Assembly (NCBI RefSeq): GCF_902459665.1
Contig: NZ_CABPSL010000005.1
Coordinates: 186,001-250,000 of the forward strand
Reading direction: 5' to 3'
DNA: 64,000 nucleotides
Source: Pandoraea cepalis
GTDB lineage: Bacteria > Pseudomonadota > Gammaproteobacteria > Burkholderiales > Burkholderiaceae
A program made the position numbers and the translations under genes. The notes beneath the pieces were generated by a model. The model saw only the letters and a program-made list of their open reading frames with translations, searched no databases and was not told the origin of the DNA. Numbering within the stretch: the stretch's first letter is position 1; each line of letters opens with the position of its first letter. Positions 49,166 through 60,987 of the stretch are shown here, one piece after another.

Positions 49166-49852
49166 TCAGGCCCGCAGGAGTTGATAGAAATTACGTAGCA
49201 TGCCGGCCGTTGCGCCCCAAATGAAGTATTCACCTCCCGCGGGCTTCGGATAGGGCATCGCGTAAAACCGGCGTTCGCCCACCTGATAGTGGAAGACGCG
49301 GATCTGATGATGTGCAGGGTCCATCAGGAAATCCAGCGGCACCTCGAAAATCTCGTCGACTTCACCGGCATCGGCGATGAGATCGAACGGCGGCTTGACC
49401 AGGCCCACGACCGGTGCAACACGAAAGCCGGTTCCGGTGACGTAGTCGGGCAAGCGTCCGATCACTTCCACCGCCCCCGAATCGAGACCTATTTCTTCAC
49501 GCGACTCACGCAAGGCTGTGGCGATCGGCGACAGATCGTCGGGCTCGCGGCTACCGCCAGGAAAACTCACTTGCCCGGCGTGCGTGCTCAGATGTTGGGT
49601 TCGCTGCGTCAGCAGCACAGTCGTGCCATGCGCGCGCATCACCAACGGCACGAGCACGGCCGCCGCACGCGGCGTAAATTGTGCCGGCGGCGCGAGTTCG
49701 ATCGCACCCGCCTCCGGTGTCCAGATCGGCGGACTCGCGAGCCGGTCACGCAACGCGGCGGGCGTTAGCCGCTCCGCCGGCACCGCAGGCTCCCCCTCGC
49801 CCGTCGAGACGATGGGTAACGCTTCAGGATGCAGGATCAGAGGTGGCGCCAC
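49166..49852 (-). CDS. NUDIX hydrolase, probable CoA pyrophosphatase
   Basis: This 228-residue protein has the Nudix box GGSREPDDLSPIATALRESREEIG, preceded by LLTQRTQHLSTHAGQVSFPGG. The latter is the UPF0035 motif of CoA pyrophosphatases (NudL). It should hydrolyse CoA to phosphopantetheine and 3',5'-ADP. The N-terminal 60 residues are extra. Confidence 0.92.
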   Translation of the reverse strand: MAPPLILHPEALPIVSTGEGEPAVPAERLTPAALRDRLASPPIWTPEAGAIELAPPAQFTPRAAAVLVPLVMRAHGTTVLLTQRTQHLSTHAGQVSFPGGSREPDDLSPIATALRESREEIGLDSGAVEVIGRLPDYVTGTGFRVAPVVGLVKPPFDLIADAGEVDEIFEVPLDFLMDPAHHQIRVFHYQVGERRFYAMPYPKPAGGEYFIWGATAGMLRNFYQLLRA

Positions 49853-50002
49853 GTAGACCTTTGCTGGGTGGAGAACTTCGCTATTTTAGCGAGGAAGCCC
49901 TAAACACGTACACGCAAACAAAATGCCAATGGCACGGCAATTCGTGGCGTTCGATGACGAAGACACGCCGCAACATCGGCGTCGATGAAAGACAGCACAA
50001 CG

Positions 50003-50026
50003 AAAAAAGCACCCCGAAGGGTGCTT
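50003..50026 (-). terminator. Rho-independent terminator of the rpsP-rplS operon
   Basis: Stem AAGCACCC (50007-50014) and GGGTGCTT (50019-50026) with a TTCG loop on the minus strand is followed by TTTT. It lies about 60 bp after the rplS stop. Confidence 0.88.
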
Positions 50027-50084
50027 TTCCATACGGCTTTGGCTGCGCCCGGCCACGAGGTCGCCAGGCGTAGCGGCGTCCGAC

Positions 50085-50471
50085 TTACTGGGCGGCAGCG
50101 GGCTTGCTCTTGAACGAGAGCTTTTCCTTGATACGTGCCGACTTGCCCGAACGCTCACGCAGGTAGTACAGCTTGGCGCGACGAACGTCACCACGACGCT
50201 TGACTTCGATGCTGGCGATCAGCGGCGAGTACGTCTGGAACGTACGCTCAACGCCTTCACCCGACGAAATCTTGCGGACGATGAATGCCGAATTCAGGCC
50301 ACGGTTACGCTTGGCGATGACGACGCCTTCGTATGCCTGAACGCGCTTGCGCGTACCTTCGACCACGTTCACGTTGACGATCACGGTGTCGCCCGGGGCG
50401 AATTCGGGAATCGTCTTGTTCGCGGTCAAACGCGCGATTTCTTCCTGCTCGATCTTGGCGATCAGATTCAT
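50085..50471 (-). CDS. rplS: 50S ribosomal protein L19
   Basis: This 128-residue protein has [35 protein letters not shown] and [30 protein letters not shown]. All are canonical L19. It is the last gene of rpsP-rimM-trmD-rplS. Confidence 0.98.
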   Translation of the reverse strand: MNLIAKIEQEEIARLTANKTIPEFAPGDTVIVNVNVVEGTRKRVQAYEGVVIAKRNRGLNSAFIVRKISSGEGVERTFQTYSPLIASIEVKRRGDVRRAKLYYLRERSGKSARIKEKLSFKSKPAAAQ

Positions 50472-50574
50472 TTACCACTCCTTGTGCCATCGTATCGGCG
50501 TTATATACCGGCATGCCGGCCCCGACAGAGGATGGGTGCAAACCGAATGCCGTCCCCATGACGACACCCGCTAC

Positions 50575-51348
50575 CTACTTGGCCGACGTATCGACCCGCA
50601 GGCTTGCCAGCCATGCCTCATCGGCACGACTGAGCAATCCGTTGGCGCGTGCGCTCTCGATCAGATCGGGGCGTTTGCGCCAGGTATTGGTCAACGCCTC
50701 GCGGCGTCGCCATTTTTCAATCTCTGCATGATGCCCGCCCAACAGCACGTCGGGCACGCGCACCCCTTCGTACTCTTCGGGTCGCGTGTAATGCGGACAA
50801 TCGAGCAGGCCATTGACGAAACTGTCCTGCTCGGCCGACTGCTCGTCGTTCAGTGCCCCCGGCAGCAGCCGGATCAGCGAGTCCATCAGTGCCATGGCGG
50901 GCAACTCTCCGCCCGACAGCACGAAATCGCCAACACTGACCTCTTCGTCCACGACGCGATCGATCAAACGCTGATCGATGGCTTCGTAGCGCCCACAGAG
51001 CAGAATCAATCCCTGCTCCTGTTCGCGCAGTTCCACGACACGACGATGCGTCAGTGGCTTGCCTTGCGGCGACATCAGCAACACCCGGCCGCGCGGTACG
51101 CCGGCTTGCGCCTGCGCAGCCTTTGCGGCCTCGATGGCGTCGTCGAGCGGCTTGGCGAGCATCACCATGCCCGGGCCGCCGCCGTACGGTCGATCATCGA
51201 TCGTCCTGTAGCTGTTATGCGTGAAATCGCGAGGATTCCAAAACCGCAGACCATAGCGCGACTGCTTGAGCGCCCGGCTGGTGACGCCCCAGTCGGTCAG
51301 TGCCCGAAACATCTCGGGAAAGAGCGTGACGACGTCAAACTGCATCAA
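50575..51348 (-). CDS. trmD: tRNA (guanine-N1)-methyltransferase
   Basis: TrmD methylates G37 of tRNAs, preventing frameshifts. It has 257 residues of the SPOUT trefoil-knot type. [36 protein letters not shown] and [15 protein letters not shown] are present. The C-terminal [14 protein letters not shown] stretch contacts tRNA. Confidence 0.98.
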   Translation of the reverse strand: MMQFDVVTLFPEMFRALTDWGVTSRALKQSRYGLRFWNPRDFTHNSYRTIDDRPYGGGPGMVMLAKPLDDAIEAAKAAQAQAGVPRGRVLLMSPQGKPLTHRRVVELREQEQGLILLCGRYEAIDQRLIDRVVDEEVSVGDFVLSGGELPAMALMDSLIRLLPGALNDEQSAEQDSFVNGLLDCPHYTRPEEYEGVRVPDVLLGGHHAEIEKWRRREALTNTWRKRPDLIESARANGLLSRADEAWLASLRVDTSAK

Positions 51349-51405
51349 ACCGGTTCCGTCCAGAGGTGCCCGGACACCACAGCGGCCGGGCGATCAATCG
51401 GTATC

Positions 51406-52056
51406 TCAGTAGTCAAGACCCCAGTCGACCACAATGCGCCCCGCCTCGATATCGACGGATTGCACATATTTGGCGACGAACGGGATCAGACGCTCAGCGG
51501 TCTTCGCCGACTTGTCGTCGACGGCAGGCGCCTCGTAAGCGACACGCAGCACAGTGTGCACGCCGTTGTCGAGCAACCCGACGACCTTGCCCAGCGATTC
51601 GTCCTGCAGATTCGTTACCTGGGCGCCAATGAGGTCCACCCAGTAAAACTCGTCTTCACCGGCGGTCGGAAACGCACTGCGCGGCACCCAGACCTGAAGG
51701 CCCTTGAGCGCCTCGGCGGCCGACCGGTTTTCGCTGCCGCGTAATTGCGCGACCACGGTACCGGAATGCCCTCGACTGTGCAGTACATTGGCCTTGGTGT
51801 AGGCCGACTCACCGGGACGACGAAAATACCAACAATCGGCGGACAAGAGCCCTTCGCCCTCGCCCGTATGCGGCTGCACCTTGATCCAGCCACGAATTCC
51901 GTAGGCGTCGCCAATGTAACCCAGCTCGACGAGATCGTCGGGCACTTCGGTCACCGGGGCGAGCACCTGCTCGGCACGCATGCCGGCGGCGCGGCGCGCC
52001 TTAGCACCGATTTTCAGCGGTACCCGCTCACGTGCGGGTCGAGCGGAACGAACCAT
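51406..52056 (-). CDS. rimM: Ribosome maturation factor RimM
   Basis: RimM binds S19 and aids 30S head assembly. From ATG 52056 (MVRSARPARERVP) the protein has 216 residues. The N-terminal beta barrel starts at LVELGYIGDAYGIRGWIKV, and the PRC-barrel has DEFYWVDLIGAQVTN. The upstream start at 52119 would add 21 residues. Even from 52056 there is an N-terminal extension of about 40 residues before the family core, common in Burkholderiaceae. Confidence 0.95.
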   Translation of the reverse strand: MVRSARPARERVPLKIGAKARRAAGMRAEQVLAPVTEVPDDLVELGYIGDAYGIRGWIKVQPHTGEGEGLLSADCWYFRRPGESAYTKANVLHSRGHSGTVVAQLRGSENRSAAEALKGLQVWVPRSAFPTAGEDEFYWVDLIGAQVTNLQDESLGKVVGLLDNGVHTVLRVAYEAPAVDDKSAKTAERLIPFVAKYVQSVDIEAGRIVVDWGLDY

Positions 52057-52185
52057 GCCAATCCAACGTTGTGACGAACACACGGCGATGACCGCTCCAG
52101 ATCGCTCGGGAGCAGGCACCGCCGTTCAATTCTCATGCCATCGGCAAACCGACGGCAATGCTGATAGCTTGACTAGCCGAAGCGC

Positions 52186-52437
52186 TTAGGCAGCGGCCTT
52201 GGCGCCTTGCTTGATCAGACGAGCCACGGTCGGCGACAGTTGTGCGCCAACGCCTTGCCAGTACGTCAGACGGTCTTGAGCGATACGCAGACCTTCCGTG
52301 CCTTCGGCAGCGACCGGGTTGTAGAAGCCAATACGCTCGATGAAGCGACCATCGCGACGGTTACGCGAGTCGGTTGCAACGATGTTGTAAAACGGGCGCT
52401 TCTTCGCGCCGCCGCGAGCCAGGCGGATAACGACCAT
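52186..52437 (-). CDS. rpsP: 30S ribosomal protein S16
   Basis: The product has 83 residues from [19 protein letters not shown], with [18 protein letters not shown]. It is the first gene of the operon. The long frame to 52806 upstream is not coding. Confidence 0.98.
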   Translation of the reverse strand: MVVIRLARGGAKKRPFYNIVATDSRNRRDGRFIERIGFYNPVAAEGTEGLRIAQDRLTYWQGVGAQLSPTVARLIKQGAKAAA

Positions 52438-52636
52438 AATAAATCCTTGTGAATCCAGAAGTGTTCGGACAGAAAACGCGACATTATAGCGCAAAACCCT
52501 CGTCAAAACAAACACTTCCCCGGACACCGGCGGCGCCCCGCCAAGCCGCCCCTGGATTGGGGGACAAGACCGCCGCGTTGGCTCCGGGAGGCACTGGTCT
52601 ACAATGCACGCATTCTGTGCGTGAAGCGAGTCCAGC

Positions 52637-53842
<1,206 letters not shown>

Positions 53843-54032
53843 CGCGGCCGCACGACGACGACCGACATCGACTCGGGAATCTCACCGCAATGACGATGCA
53901 AGGAACTGCACTGACCGGCATTCGGTCAACCTTTCATGGACTCAGGGCTGCGCACGGCGTCCGCCGCCTCCGTGTGCCGCGACACTTTCGCTGATCGTGC
54001 CCTCCCGGCACGCTCGGCAACTCCACCAAGAC

Positions 54033-54839
54033 ATGATCATGACCCAACGCCGACTCTCTTTCCTGCCCGCCTCGTTCGCCACCTATATGGCAACGCTCCT
54101 CGTGCCGGCGGCCATGTTGGCCGGCTGCGCCGCCCCGTCGGGCGGCGCCGGTCCATCGCAGGCGTCGCCCGGCGCGCCAGCCGCCGCCACCGCCCCCGCC
54201 GACATCCTCGGCACCTGGCAACTGATGCGGTGGGAAGGTGTCGACGATTTGCCAAGTCTGCCGGAAAGCCGCGCCATCAACCTGACCTTTAACGACAAAG
54301 GAGCGTTCTCTGGCTCCGGCGGATGTAACCGGATCTTCGGCCAGTACTCGGTGGGGCCGGCCAAGGGCCAGGTCAGCCTTCAGGCGCCGGCCGCCACACG
54401 CATGGCTTGCCCGGACTCGATGGCCTTCGAAGCCCGCTACCTGACGACGCTTCCCCGCGTCACCCGTTTCGAACGCCGCGACACACAGTTGATTTTGCGC
54501 ACCCCGAATGGCGAGACGCTGACCTACGCCTCGCAGACGTTGCTGGATCGTCCGGTCGCCAGCGCCACCAAGACGGAAGACCGTATTGTCGACGTCGATT
54601 CGCAAATGGCGGATTGCGTGGGCGTCGCGCCACGGAAGTGCCTGCGCGTGCGCAACGCCGACGATTCCGGGAAAGCGCCGTGGGAACTCTGGTACGCCCA
54701 CATCGATGGCTTCTCGTGGAAGCCCGGCGTAGAATACCGCGTGAAAATCCACGGCGAACCCGTCGTCAATCCGCCCGCCGATGCGTCGAGCATGCGCTGG
54801 ACGCTGGTCGAAGTCATTCGCGAAACGCCAGCCCGATAA
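54033..54839 (+). CDS. META-domain and DUF4377 lipoprotein (HslJ-like)
   Basis: From ATG 54033 (or 54039) the protein has about 268 residues. The signal peptide ends with lipobox MLAGC. The META domain (LGTWQLMRWEGVDDLP, FNDKGAFSGSGGCNRIFG) is related to HslJ. The C-terminal DUF4377 follows (RIVDVDSQMADCVGVAP, WELWYAHIDGFSWKPGVEY). HslJ-type proteins are heat-shock or resistance linked. The frame opens at 53793 but those residues are not family. Confidence 0.88.
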   Translation: MIMTQRRLSFLPASFATYMATLLVPAAMLAGCAAPSGGAGPSQASPGAPAAATAPADILGTWQLMRWEGVDDLPSLPESRAINLTFNDKGAFSGSGGCNRIFGQYSVGPAKGQVSLQAPAATRMACPDSMAFEARYLTTLPRVTRFERRDTQLILRTPNGETLTYASQTLLDRPVASATKTEDRIVDVDSQMADCVGVAPRKCLRVRNADDSGKAPWELWYAHIDGFSWKPGVEYRVKIHGEPVVNPPADASSMRWTLVEVIRETPAR

Positions 54840-54848
54840 CCCATCCCA

Positions 54849-55298
54849 ATGAATGCAGTCGCCTATAAATCCAAGACCCTGACCGCGGGCCTGGCAATGC
54901 TGTTCGGCACGCTGGGCCTGCATCGTTTCTATCTGTATGGTCTGCGCGACCGCTTCGGGTGGGCCCATGTCGTGGGATCGGCCTGCGGTGTAGCGGGTTG
55001 GGGGCTGCTGGTCACGAGTGAGCTGCAGTCTCCCGCCGGATGGGGCCTGACGATTCTCGGCGCCATCTCGCTGTTTTCCGCATTCCTGACGGCGATTGTT
55101 TACGGACTTCGGCCCGACGAGCGCTGGGATGCCCAGTTCAACGCCAGCGCCCAGCGCAAATCGCGCTCGGGATGGATCGCCGTCATCATCGTGAGCGTGT
55201 CGCTGTTCGTGGGTGCGATGTTGATGATGGTCGGTCTCGCCGTGGCGTTCCAGACCTATTTCGAAACGCACGACACGCCGAACCGCCTGTCGCAGTAA
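54849..55298 (+). CDS. TM2-domain-like membrane protein
   Basis: This 149-residue protein has about four helices. MNAVAYKSKTLTAGLAMLFGTLGLHRFYLYG is the TM2 opening with GLHRFY. The C-terminal helix is preceded by a polar loop. It is 9 bp after the META gene and precedes the DUF2520 gene, so it is probably in the same operon. The function is unknown. Confidence 0.72.
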   Translation: MNAVAYKSKTLTAGLAMLFGTLGLHRFYLYGLRDRFGWAHVVGSACGVAGWGLLVTSELQSPAGWGLTILGAISLFSAFLTAIVYGLRPDERWDAQFNASAQRKSRSGWIAVIIVSVSLFVGAMLMMVGLAVAFQTYFETHDTPNRLSQ

Positions 55299-55307
55299 CG
55301 CGTGAGT

Positions 55308-56240
55308 ATGACCACACCCGTCGCCGCCCCCTCCCGACCGACGCTGGGCTTCATCGGCGCCGGTCGCGTTGCATGCGCCCTCGCGCTCGCGGCGGCACGT
55401 GCGGGGTATGAGGTGACGGCGATCGCAAGCCGACGCCTCGATGCGGCGCAACGCGTCGCGGTCGCCTTGCCGGCGTGTAAGGCCTTGCCAATCCACCGGC
55501 CGAACGACATGAATGCGGTCTTCGCCCACGCGGACCTTGTCTTCCTGAGCGTTCCCGACGACGCCATCGCCACGTGCGCCGCGCATCTGTCGCCGCGCGC
55601 CGGGCAGGCACTGGTGCATTGCAGCGGCGCCTCGGAGGTCGGTCTGCTCGCGACCGCCACCCGACACGGTGCACAAATTGGCGGCTTCCACCCGCTGTTT
55701 CTTTTTGCCGGTCTCGATGACGACGCGATACGCCTGTCGGGCAGCGCCATCACCATCGAAGCCGACGCACCGCTGAACGCTACGCTCCACGCTCTTGCCC
55801 GCGCGATGGGGTGCCGCGCCCTGTCGATCCCGGCGGGCGAACGGATGCGATATCACGCCGGCGCCAATTACGCCGCCAGTTTTCTGCTGTGCCTGCTCGA
55901 TGAAGCTACCCAGCTCTGGCAAGCGATCGGCATGCCGGAAGCCGACGCCCAAGACGCCATGTGGCCGCTGGTCATGGGGACCCTCACCGCCGCCCGCGAG
56001 CGCGGACTCGCCGGCGCGCTCTCCGGCCCCGTGTCGCGGGGCGACGCAGGCATCGTCACCCGCCACACCGAAGCGCTTGCCTCGCTGGGCGGCAACCACG
56101 CGACGTTGTATTCGCTGCTGACGCTCCGGGCGATTCACCTCGCCCGTCAACGCCCGAACGCTGACGGCGCCGCACTCGACGCCATCGCACGCGCCATCGC
56201 GCCATATTTGCCGCCGTCCGCCCCAGAAAGCGACGCATAA
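55308..56240 (+). CDS. Rossmann-like/DUF2520 NADP-dependent protein
   Basis: About 310 residues. The N-terminal NAD(P) fold has LGFIGAGRVACALALAAARAGYEV, followed by SVPDDAIATCAAHL. A helical DUF2520 C-terminal domain has HAGANYAASFLLCLLDEA. It is similar to pyrroline-carboxylate reductase and 6-phosphogluconate dehydrogenase relatives of unknown substrate. A GTG at 55302 is 6 bp upstream and in frame. Confidence 0.86.
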   Translation: MTTPVAAPSRPTLGFIGAGRVACALALAAARAGYEVTAIASRRLDAAQRVAVALPACKALPIHRPNDMNAVFAHADLVFLSVPDDAIATCAAHLSPRAGQALVHCSGASEVGLLATATRHGAQIGGFHPLFLFAGLDDDAIRLSGSAITIEADAPLNATLHALARAMGCRALSIPAGERMRYHAGANYAASFLLCLLDEATQLWQAIGMPEADAQDAMWPLVMGTLTAARERGLAGALSGPVSRGDAGIVTRHTEALASLGGNHATLYSLLTLRAIHLARQRPNADGAALDAIARAIAPYLPPSAPESDA

Positions 56241-56343
56241 GCACATCCAGCGTCCCCAGCCCATCCAGTCGCTCGACCCCATCCACCCGCGCCACCCCGC
56301 CTCGCCCGCCAGTCCGTTTTGCGTCATGTCCGCCCCTCGAATA

Positions 56344-56365
56344 CTGTACAAAAACACAGTATAAT
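56344..56365 (+). promoter_or_regulatory. LexA (SOS) box with adjoining -10 box
   Basis: CTGTACAAAAACACAG (56344-56359) fits CTGT-N8-ACAG exactly. It abuts TATAAT at 56360-56365. LexA would block RNA polymerase directly at this promoter of the radical SAM gene that starts at 56428. Confidence 0.9.
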
Positions 56366-56427
56366 GACAAGCATTCCTCGCGAACGACCTGCCTTCGCGC
56401 CCCGGACTGCCATCAAGGAGACAAGTC

Positions 56428-57582
56428 ATGGCTTCCTCATTCGCGCCGCCCCCGTCGCGTAAGGGCCGAGGCGCTACCGCCAATCTCGAATCGCGCTTCT
56501 CCGAATTCCGGCGCGAAAGCGATGAGACCCGACTTGAATCGGATGCAGCCCAAGAATGCGAGGTCAAGTTCGTCACGCAAGTCGCGCTGGAAAACGCGCG
56601 AACGATCATCTCGCGCAATCAATCGACGGACATTCCCTTCGACCGTTCGATCAACCCATATCGGGGATGCGAGCATGGCTGCGCGTATTGTTTTGCGCGT
56701 CCCACGCACGCCTATCTCGGCCTGTCGCCGGGGCTCGACTTCGAAACCCGCCTTTACGCGAAACACAACGCCGCCGAGCGCCTCGACGCCGAGTTGCGCA
56801 AGCGCGGCTATCAGCCCGCCCTGCTCGCACTCGGCGCAAACACCGACCCGTACCAGCCCATCGAACGTGAATACGGCATCACCCGAAGCGTGCTGGAAGT
56901 CCTCGAGCGTTTCGGCCATCCCGTCGGCATCACCACGAAATCCGCGCTGGTCACGCGCGACATCGACATCCTGTCGCGAATGGCACAGCGTGGTCTGGCC
57001 CGCGTATTCATCTCAGTGGGAACGCTCGATGCGGAAATCGCACGCAAGATGGAGCCGCGCGCCAATACCCCGGCACGTCGCATCGAGGCCATCCGAAAGC
57101 TGACGGACGCGGGTATTCCCACCGGGGTGATCGTGGCGCCCATCGTGCCGGCGCTCACCGATTTCGACATCGAACGCGTACTGACGACGGCGGCGCAAGC
57201 CGGCGCAACGTACGCGGGCTATGTGATGCTGCGACTGCCGCGCGAAGTTCACGATGTTTTCGTGACGTGGCTCGAAGCACATTACCCGCTGCGGGCACGC
57301 CACGTCATGAGCCTGATCGAGCAGGTGCGCGACGGCAAGCACAACAGTTCCGAATTCGGCACGCGCATGCGCGGCACCGGTTTGCATGCGGAGTTGATCC
57401 GTCAGCGCTTTCATCTGGCCGCCCGCAAGTTGGGTCTCAATCAGGCGCGACCACCGCTGCGTAACGATCAGTTCAAGGTCCCCGCACCGGCAACTTCGGC
57501 CGTCGCCAACGGACGGCAAACCGCCGCGCAAGCCCCTGAGGCCGGGACCGACAAGGCCGACCCGCAAATGCCGCTCTTCTAG
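56428..57582 (+). CDS. PA0069-family radical SAM protein (SplB-like)
   Basis: This 384-residue radical SAM protein has the cluster motif CEHGCAYC (C81, C85, C88) after RSINPYRG. FARPTHAYLGLSPGLDFETRLYAK and TTKSALVTRDIDIL are typical of the spore-photoproduct-lyase-like PA0069 group. A RBS (GGAGAC) and ATG lie at 56428. The upstream LexA box suggests that it acts on damaged DNA or in the SOS response, but its substrate is unproven. Confidence 0.9.
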   Translation: MASSFAPPPSRKGRGATANLESRFSEFRRESDETRLESDAAQECEVKFVTQVALENARTIISRNQSTDIPFDRSINPYRGCEHGCAYCFARPTHAYLGLSPGLDFETRLYAKHNAAERLDAELRKRGYQPALLALGANTDPYQPIEREYGITRSVLEVLERFGHPVGITTKSALVTRDIDILSRMAQRGLARVFISVGTLDAEIARKMEPRANTPARRIEAIRKLTDAGIPTGVIVAPIVPALTDFDIERVLTTAAQAGATYAGYVMLRLPREVHDVFVTWLEAHYPLRARHVMSLIEQVRDGKHNSSEFGTRMRGTGLHAELIRQRFHLAARKLGLNQARPPLRNDQFKVPAPATSAVANGRQTAAQAPEAGTDKADPQMPLF

Positions 57583-57648
57583 GAAGCGACGCCGGACGCA
57601 ACCGCAACTTGAGCCTATCGACGCTCTCCCGCCCTCCCGCCGCCGCGC

Positions 57649-58137
57649 TCACTCCTCGACGTGGATGGTGAGCGTCTCCTTGATCTCCTCCATCACGACG
57701 TAGCTCTTCGACTGCACGGCCCCCGGCAGTTGCAGCAGGATGTCGCCGAGCAACTTACGGTACTCGGACATCTCTCGAATGCGCGCCTTGATCAGATAGT
57801 CGAAGTCGCCCGAGATGAGATGGCACTCCATCACCTCCGGGATCCGCAGCACTTCCCGCCGAAACTGATCGAACATGTTGCCTGACTTGTGATCGAGCGT
57901 GATCTCGACGAATACCAGCAACGCGGCGCCCAGCGCGGCCGGATTCACCCGGGCGTAGTACCCCATGATCACCCCGTCGCGCTCCATGCGTTTCACGCGC
58001 TCGATGCAGGGCGTAATCGACAGGCCGACCTGCTCGGCGAGGTCTTTCATCGACATCCGCCCGTCTTGCTGAAGCAGCGCGAGAATGCGCCGATCGAGCC
58101 GATCCAGCGTTCGGATCGATTGCTGTTGGACTCTCAT
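57649..58137 (-). CDS. Lrp/AsnC-family regulator
   Basis: This 162-residue protein has a helix-turn-helix near 12-60 ([30 protein letters not shown]) and a RAM/AsnC ligand domain with [19 protein letters not shown]. It faces dadA at 58242 and probably senses alanine to control it, as Lrp-type DadR regulators do. Confidence 0.9.
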   Translation of the reverse strand: MRVQQQSIRTLDRLDRRILALLQQDGRMSMKDLAEQVGLSITPCIERVKRMERDGVIMGYYARVNPAALGAALLVFVEITLDHKSGNMFDQFRREVLRIPEVMECHLISGDFDYLIKARIREMSEYRKLLGDILLQLPGAVQSKSYVVMEEIKETLTIHVEE

Positions 58138-58241
58138 TATTTATTCCTGAATTTCCAATATATACATTAACTAAACCTACTAATCAGATAATAGTATGCC
58201 AATTATTACTGGATAAACATGGTTTTACAGGAGTCAACGCA
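58138..58241. promoter_or_regulatory. Divergent Lrp/dadA control region
   Basis: This is a very AT-rich 104 bp. It contains TATTTATTCC, CCAATATATACATTAAC and GATAATAGTATGCCAATTATT. It fits promoters and Lrp-type binding sites, with an AGGAG site 8 bp before dadA. Confidence 0.6.
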
Positions 58242-59528
58242 ATGAAGGTCATCGTTCTCGGTAGCGGCGTCATCGGCGTCACCAGCGCCTATTACCTGGC
58301 GAAGGCCGGGCACGACGTCACGGTGCTCGATCGTCAAGCCGGACCGGCGCTCGAGACCAGCTTCGGCAACGCCGGCCAGATTTCGCCGGGCTACGCCTCG
58401 CCGTGGGCAGCGCCGGGCATTCCTACGAAGGCCATCAAGTGGTTGTTCCAGAAGCACGCCCCGCTCGCCATCCGTCCGGACGGCACGCTCACGCAACTCA
58501 AGTGGCTCTATCAAATGCTGCGCAATTGCACGCCCGAGCGTTATGCCGTCAACAAGGAACGCATGGTGCGGATCGCCGAGTACAGCCGCGATTGCTTCCG
58601 TGCGTTGCGCGCGGAGACGGGCATTCCTTACGAAGGTCGTCAGGCGGGCACGTTGCAACTGTTCCGTACCGACGAGCAACTGGCGAACGCCGCGCGCGAC
58701 ATGGCAGTGCTCGAAGAGGCCGGTGTGCCGTTCGAGTTGCTCGACCGCCAGGCACTCGCCAGCGCCGAGCCGGCATTGGCGGCCGTCGCTCACAAGCTCA
58801 CCGGCGGCCTGCGCCTGCCGAACGATGAAACCGGCGACTGCCAGTTGTTCACCACGCGTCTGGCGGCGATGGCCGAGGCACTCGGCGTGAAATTCCGCTA
58901 CGACATGCCGATCGACGGTTTGAACGTTGCCGGCGACAAGATCGATGGCGTGGTCTGCGCAGGCACGGTGCAGCGCGCCGACGCCTACGTCGTCGCCCTC
59001 GGGTCATACTCCACACCGTTCCTGCGCGGCCTGGTCGACATTCCGGTGTATCCGCTCAAGGGATACTCGATTACGGTGCCCATCGCCGATGCATCGCGCG
59101 CGCCGGTGTCGACCGTGCTCGACGAGACCTACAAGATTGCCGTCACTCGCTTCGACGACCGCATTCGCGTCGGCGGCATGGCCGAAGTGGTCGGCTACGA
59201 CAAGACGCTCAATCCGGCTCGCCGCGCCACGCTGGAAATGGTCGTGAACGATCTGTATCCAGGCGCCGGCAACACGGCCGACGCCTCGTTCTGGACAGGG
59301 CTGCGCCCGATGACGCCCGACGGCACGCCGATCGTGGGCGCCACCGCCCTGCGCAATCTGTTCCTGAACACGGGACACGGCACGCTGGGCTGGACGATGT
59401 CCTGCGGCTCCGGCCAGTTGCTGGCCGATCTGATGTCGGGACGGCGGCCCGCGATTCTGGCGGACGATCTGTCGGTGGCGCGCTACAGCCGCGCGCCCGA
59501 CGCGCAGGCCCAACCGGCCTTCGCCTGA
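58242..59528 (+). CDS. dadA: D-amino acid dehydrogenase small subunit
   Basis: DadA oxidises D-alanine and other D-amino acids to 2-oxo acids at the membrane. The 428-residue protein has the FAD motif [47 protein letters not shown] is the conserved substrate loop of Dad[15 protein letters not shown] and the [14 protein letters not shown] end are also present. Confidence 0.96.
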   Translation: MKVIVLGSGVIGVTSAYYLAKAGHDVTVLDRQAGPALETSFGNAGQISPGYASPWAAPGIPTKAIKWLFQKHAPLAIRPDGTLTQLKWLYQMLRNCTPERYAVNKERMVRIAEYSRDCFRALRAETGIPYEGRQAGTLQLFRTDEQLANAARDMAVLEEAGVPFELLDRQALASAEPALAAVAHKLTGGLRLPNDETGDCQLFTTRLAAMAEALGVKFRYDMPIDGLNVAGDKIDGVVCAGTVQRADAYVVALGSYSTPFLRGLVDIPVYPLKGYSITVPIADASRAPVSTVLDETYKIAVTRFDDRIRVGGMAEVVGYDKTLNPARRATLEMVVNDLYPGAGNTADASFWTGLRPMTPDGTPIVGATALRNLFLNTGHGTLGWTMSCGSGQLLADLMSGRRPAILADDLSVARYSRAPDAQAQPAFA

Positions 59529-59536
59529 GCTTCCAG

Positions 59537-59560
59537 ACGGCACCTTCGGGTGCCGTTTTG
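59537..59560 (+). terminator. Terminator after dadA
   Basis: Stem ACGGCACC (59537-59544) and GGTGCCGT (59549-59556) with a TTCG loop is followed by TTTTG. Confidence 0.8.
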
Positions 59561-59633
59561 ATTGGCGCCGCCGAAACGTTGGCATGCGCTGTCGTCACTT
59601 TTTGCTGTCACATCACAAAAAAGGAGACGCATC

Positions 59634-60767
59634 ATGAAAATCGGTGTACCCAAGGAGATCAAGAACCACGAATACCGCGTCGGCATGACGCCCGCCGCTG
59701 TGCGCGAAGTCGTCGCCCGCGGGCACGAAGTGTGGATCGAAACCCAGGCCGGGTCCGGCATCGGCATGGACGACACGGTCTACGCCGCCGCCGGTGCACG
59801 CATTGCCGCCACGGCGGTCGACGTGTTCGATCGCGCCGAACTGATCGTGAAGGTCAAGGAGCCGCAGGCCGTCGAACGCGCCCGGCTTCAGCCCCATCAC
59901 ACACTCTTCACGTACCTCCATCTCGCCCCCGATCCCGACCAGACGCGTGACCTGCTCAAGAGCGGCGCCACGTGCATTGCCTATGAGACGGTGACGTCTG
60001 CGAACGGCGGACTTCCCCTGCTCGCCCCCATGTCCGAGGTCGCCGGACGCATGTCGATTCAGGCCGGGGCCACCGCGCTCGAAAAGACGCATGGCGGACT
60101 GGGTCTGCTCCTCGCCGGTGTACCGGGGGTGGAAGCCGGCAAAGTCGTGATCCTGGGCGGTGGCGTTGTGGGCACCAATGCCGCGACGGTGGCCGTGGGC
60201 ATCGGCGCGCAGGTGACGGTGATCGACAAATCGGTCGACGCGTTACGCCGCCTCAATGCGCAGTTCGGTGGCCACGTCCAGACGGTCTACTCGACGCAAC
60301 ACGCCATCGAAACGCATTTGCGCGACGCCGATCTCGTCATCGGCGGCGTCCTCATTCCGGGCGCGGCGGCGCCGAAACTCATCACGCGCGCGATGCTCGG
60401 CCTCATGCGCAAGGGCGCTGTCATCGTCGACGTCGCGATCGATCAGGGCGGTTGTTGCGAGACCTCTCACGCAACGACGCACGCCGATCCGGTCTACGTC
60501 GTGGAAGGAATCGTGCACTACTGCGTCGCCAATATGCCGGGCGGCGTGCCGCGTACCTCCACATTCGCGCTCAACAACGTGACATTGCCGTTCATTCTGC
60601 AACTGGCCGACCATGGACCGGTCGCCGCGATGCGCGCCGATCCGCACCTGCTTGCCGGACTCAATGTGGCGCGCGGCAGGGTGACCAATCGTGGTGTCGC
60701 TGACGCGCTGGGCCTGGTCTATCACGATCCGCATGCCGTGCTGGCGAATTTACCGGCTGCGGCGTAG
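59634..60767 (+). CDS. ald: Alanine dehydrogenase
   Basis: Ald converts L-alanine to pyruvate and ammonia with NAD. The 377-residue protein starts [23 protein letters not shown], preceded by [37 protein letters not shown] binds NAD, and the [14 protein letters not shown] stretch holds the active-site residues. An upstream ATG (59562) is not used. It follows dadA after a terminator, so D- and L-alanine breakdown are neighbours. Confidence 0.96.
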   Translation: MKIGVPKEIKNHEYRVGMTPAAVREVVARGHEVWIETQAGSGIGMDDTVYAAAGARIAATAVDVFDRAELIVKVKEPQAVERARLQPHHTLFTYLHLAPDPDQTRDLLKSGATCIAYETVTSANGGLPLLAPMSEVAGRMSIQAGATALEKTHGGLGLLLAGVPGVEAGKVVILGGGVVGTNAATVAVGIGAQVTVIDKSVDALRRLNAQFGGHVQTVYSTQHAIETHLRDADLVIGGVLIPGAAAPKLITRAMLGLMRKGAVIVDVAIDQGGCCETSHATTHADPVYVVEGIVHYCVANMPGGVPRTSTFALNNVTLPFILQLADHGPVAAMRADPHLLAGLNVARGRVTNRGVADALGLVYHDPHAVLANLPAAA

Positions 60768-60987
60768 GCACAACGACGTGAACGCGTAGGCGCGTAGATG
60801 CATCGGCGCGACGCCGGGGCGCTTCACACCCGGCGCCGCGCCACGCCTCGCGCTTTGGACATGGGCACACTCCCTTCGTTATACTTGCCTCATCTCGACG
60901 GCGCCCGCCGGTCAAGCCGGTACCCAGGCACGTGCTGCCGCGCGGCATTCTGCCTGTCCCCAAGCCGTCCCTGTCCATGAGCAAGTG

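Noticed and set aside
53934-56618. 894-codon minus-strand ORF
   Set aside because: It runs antisense across three good plus-strand genes (META, TM2-like, DUF2520) and the LexA promoter.
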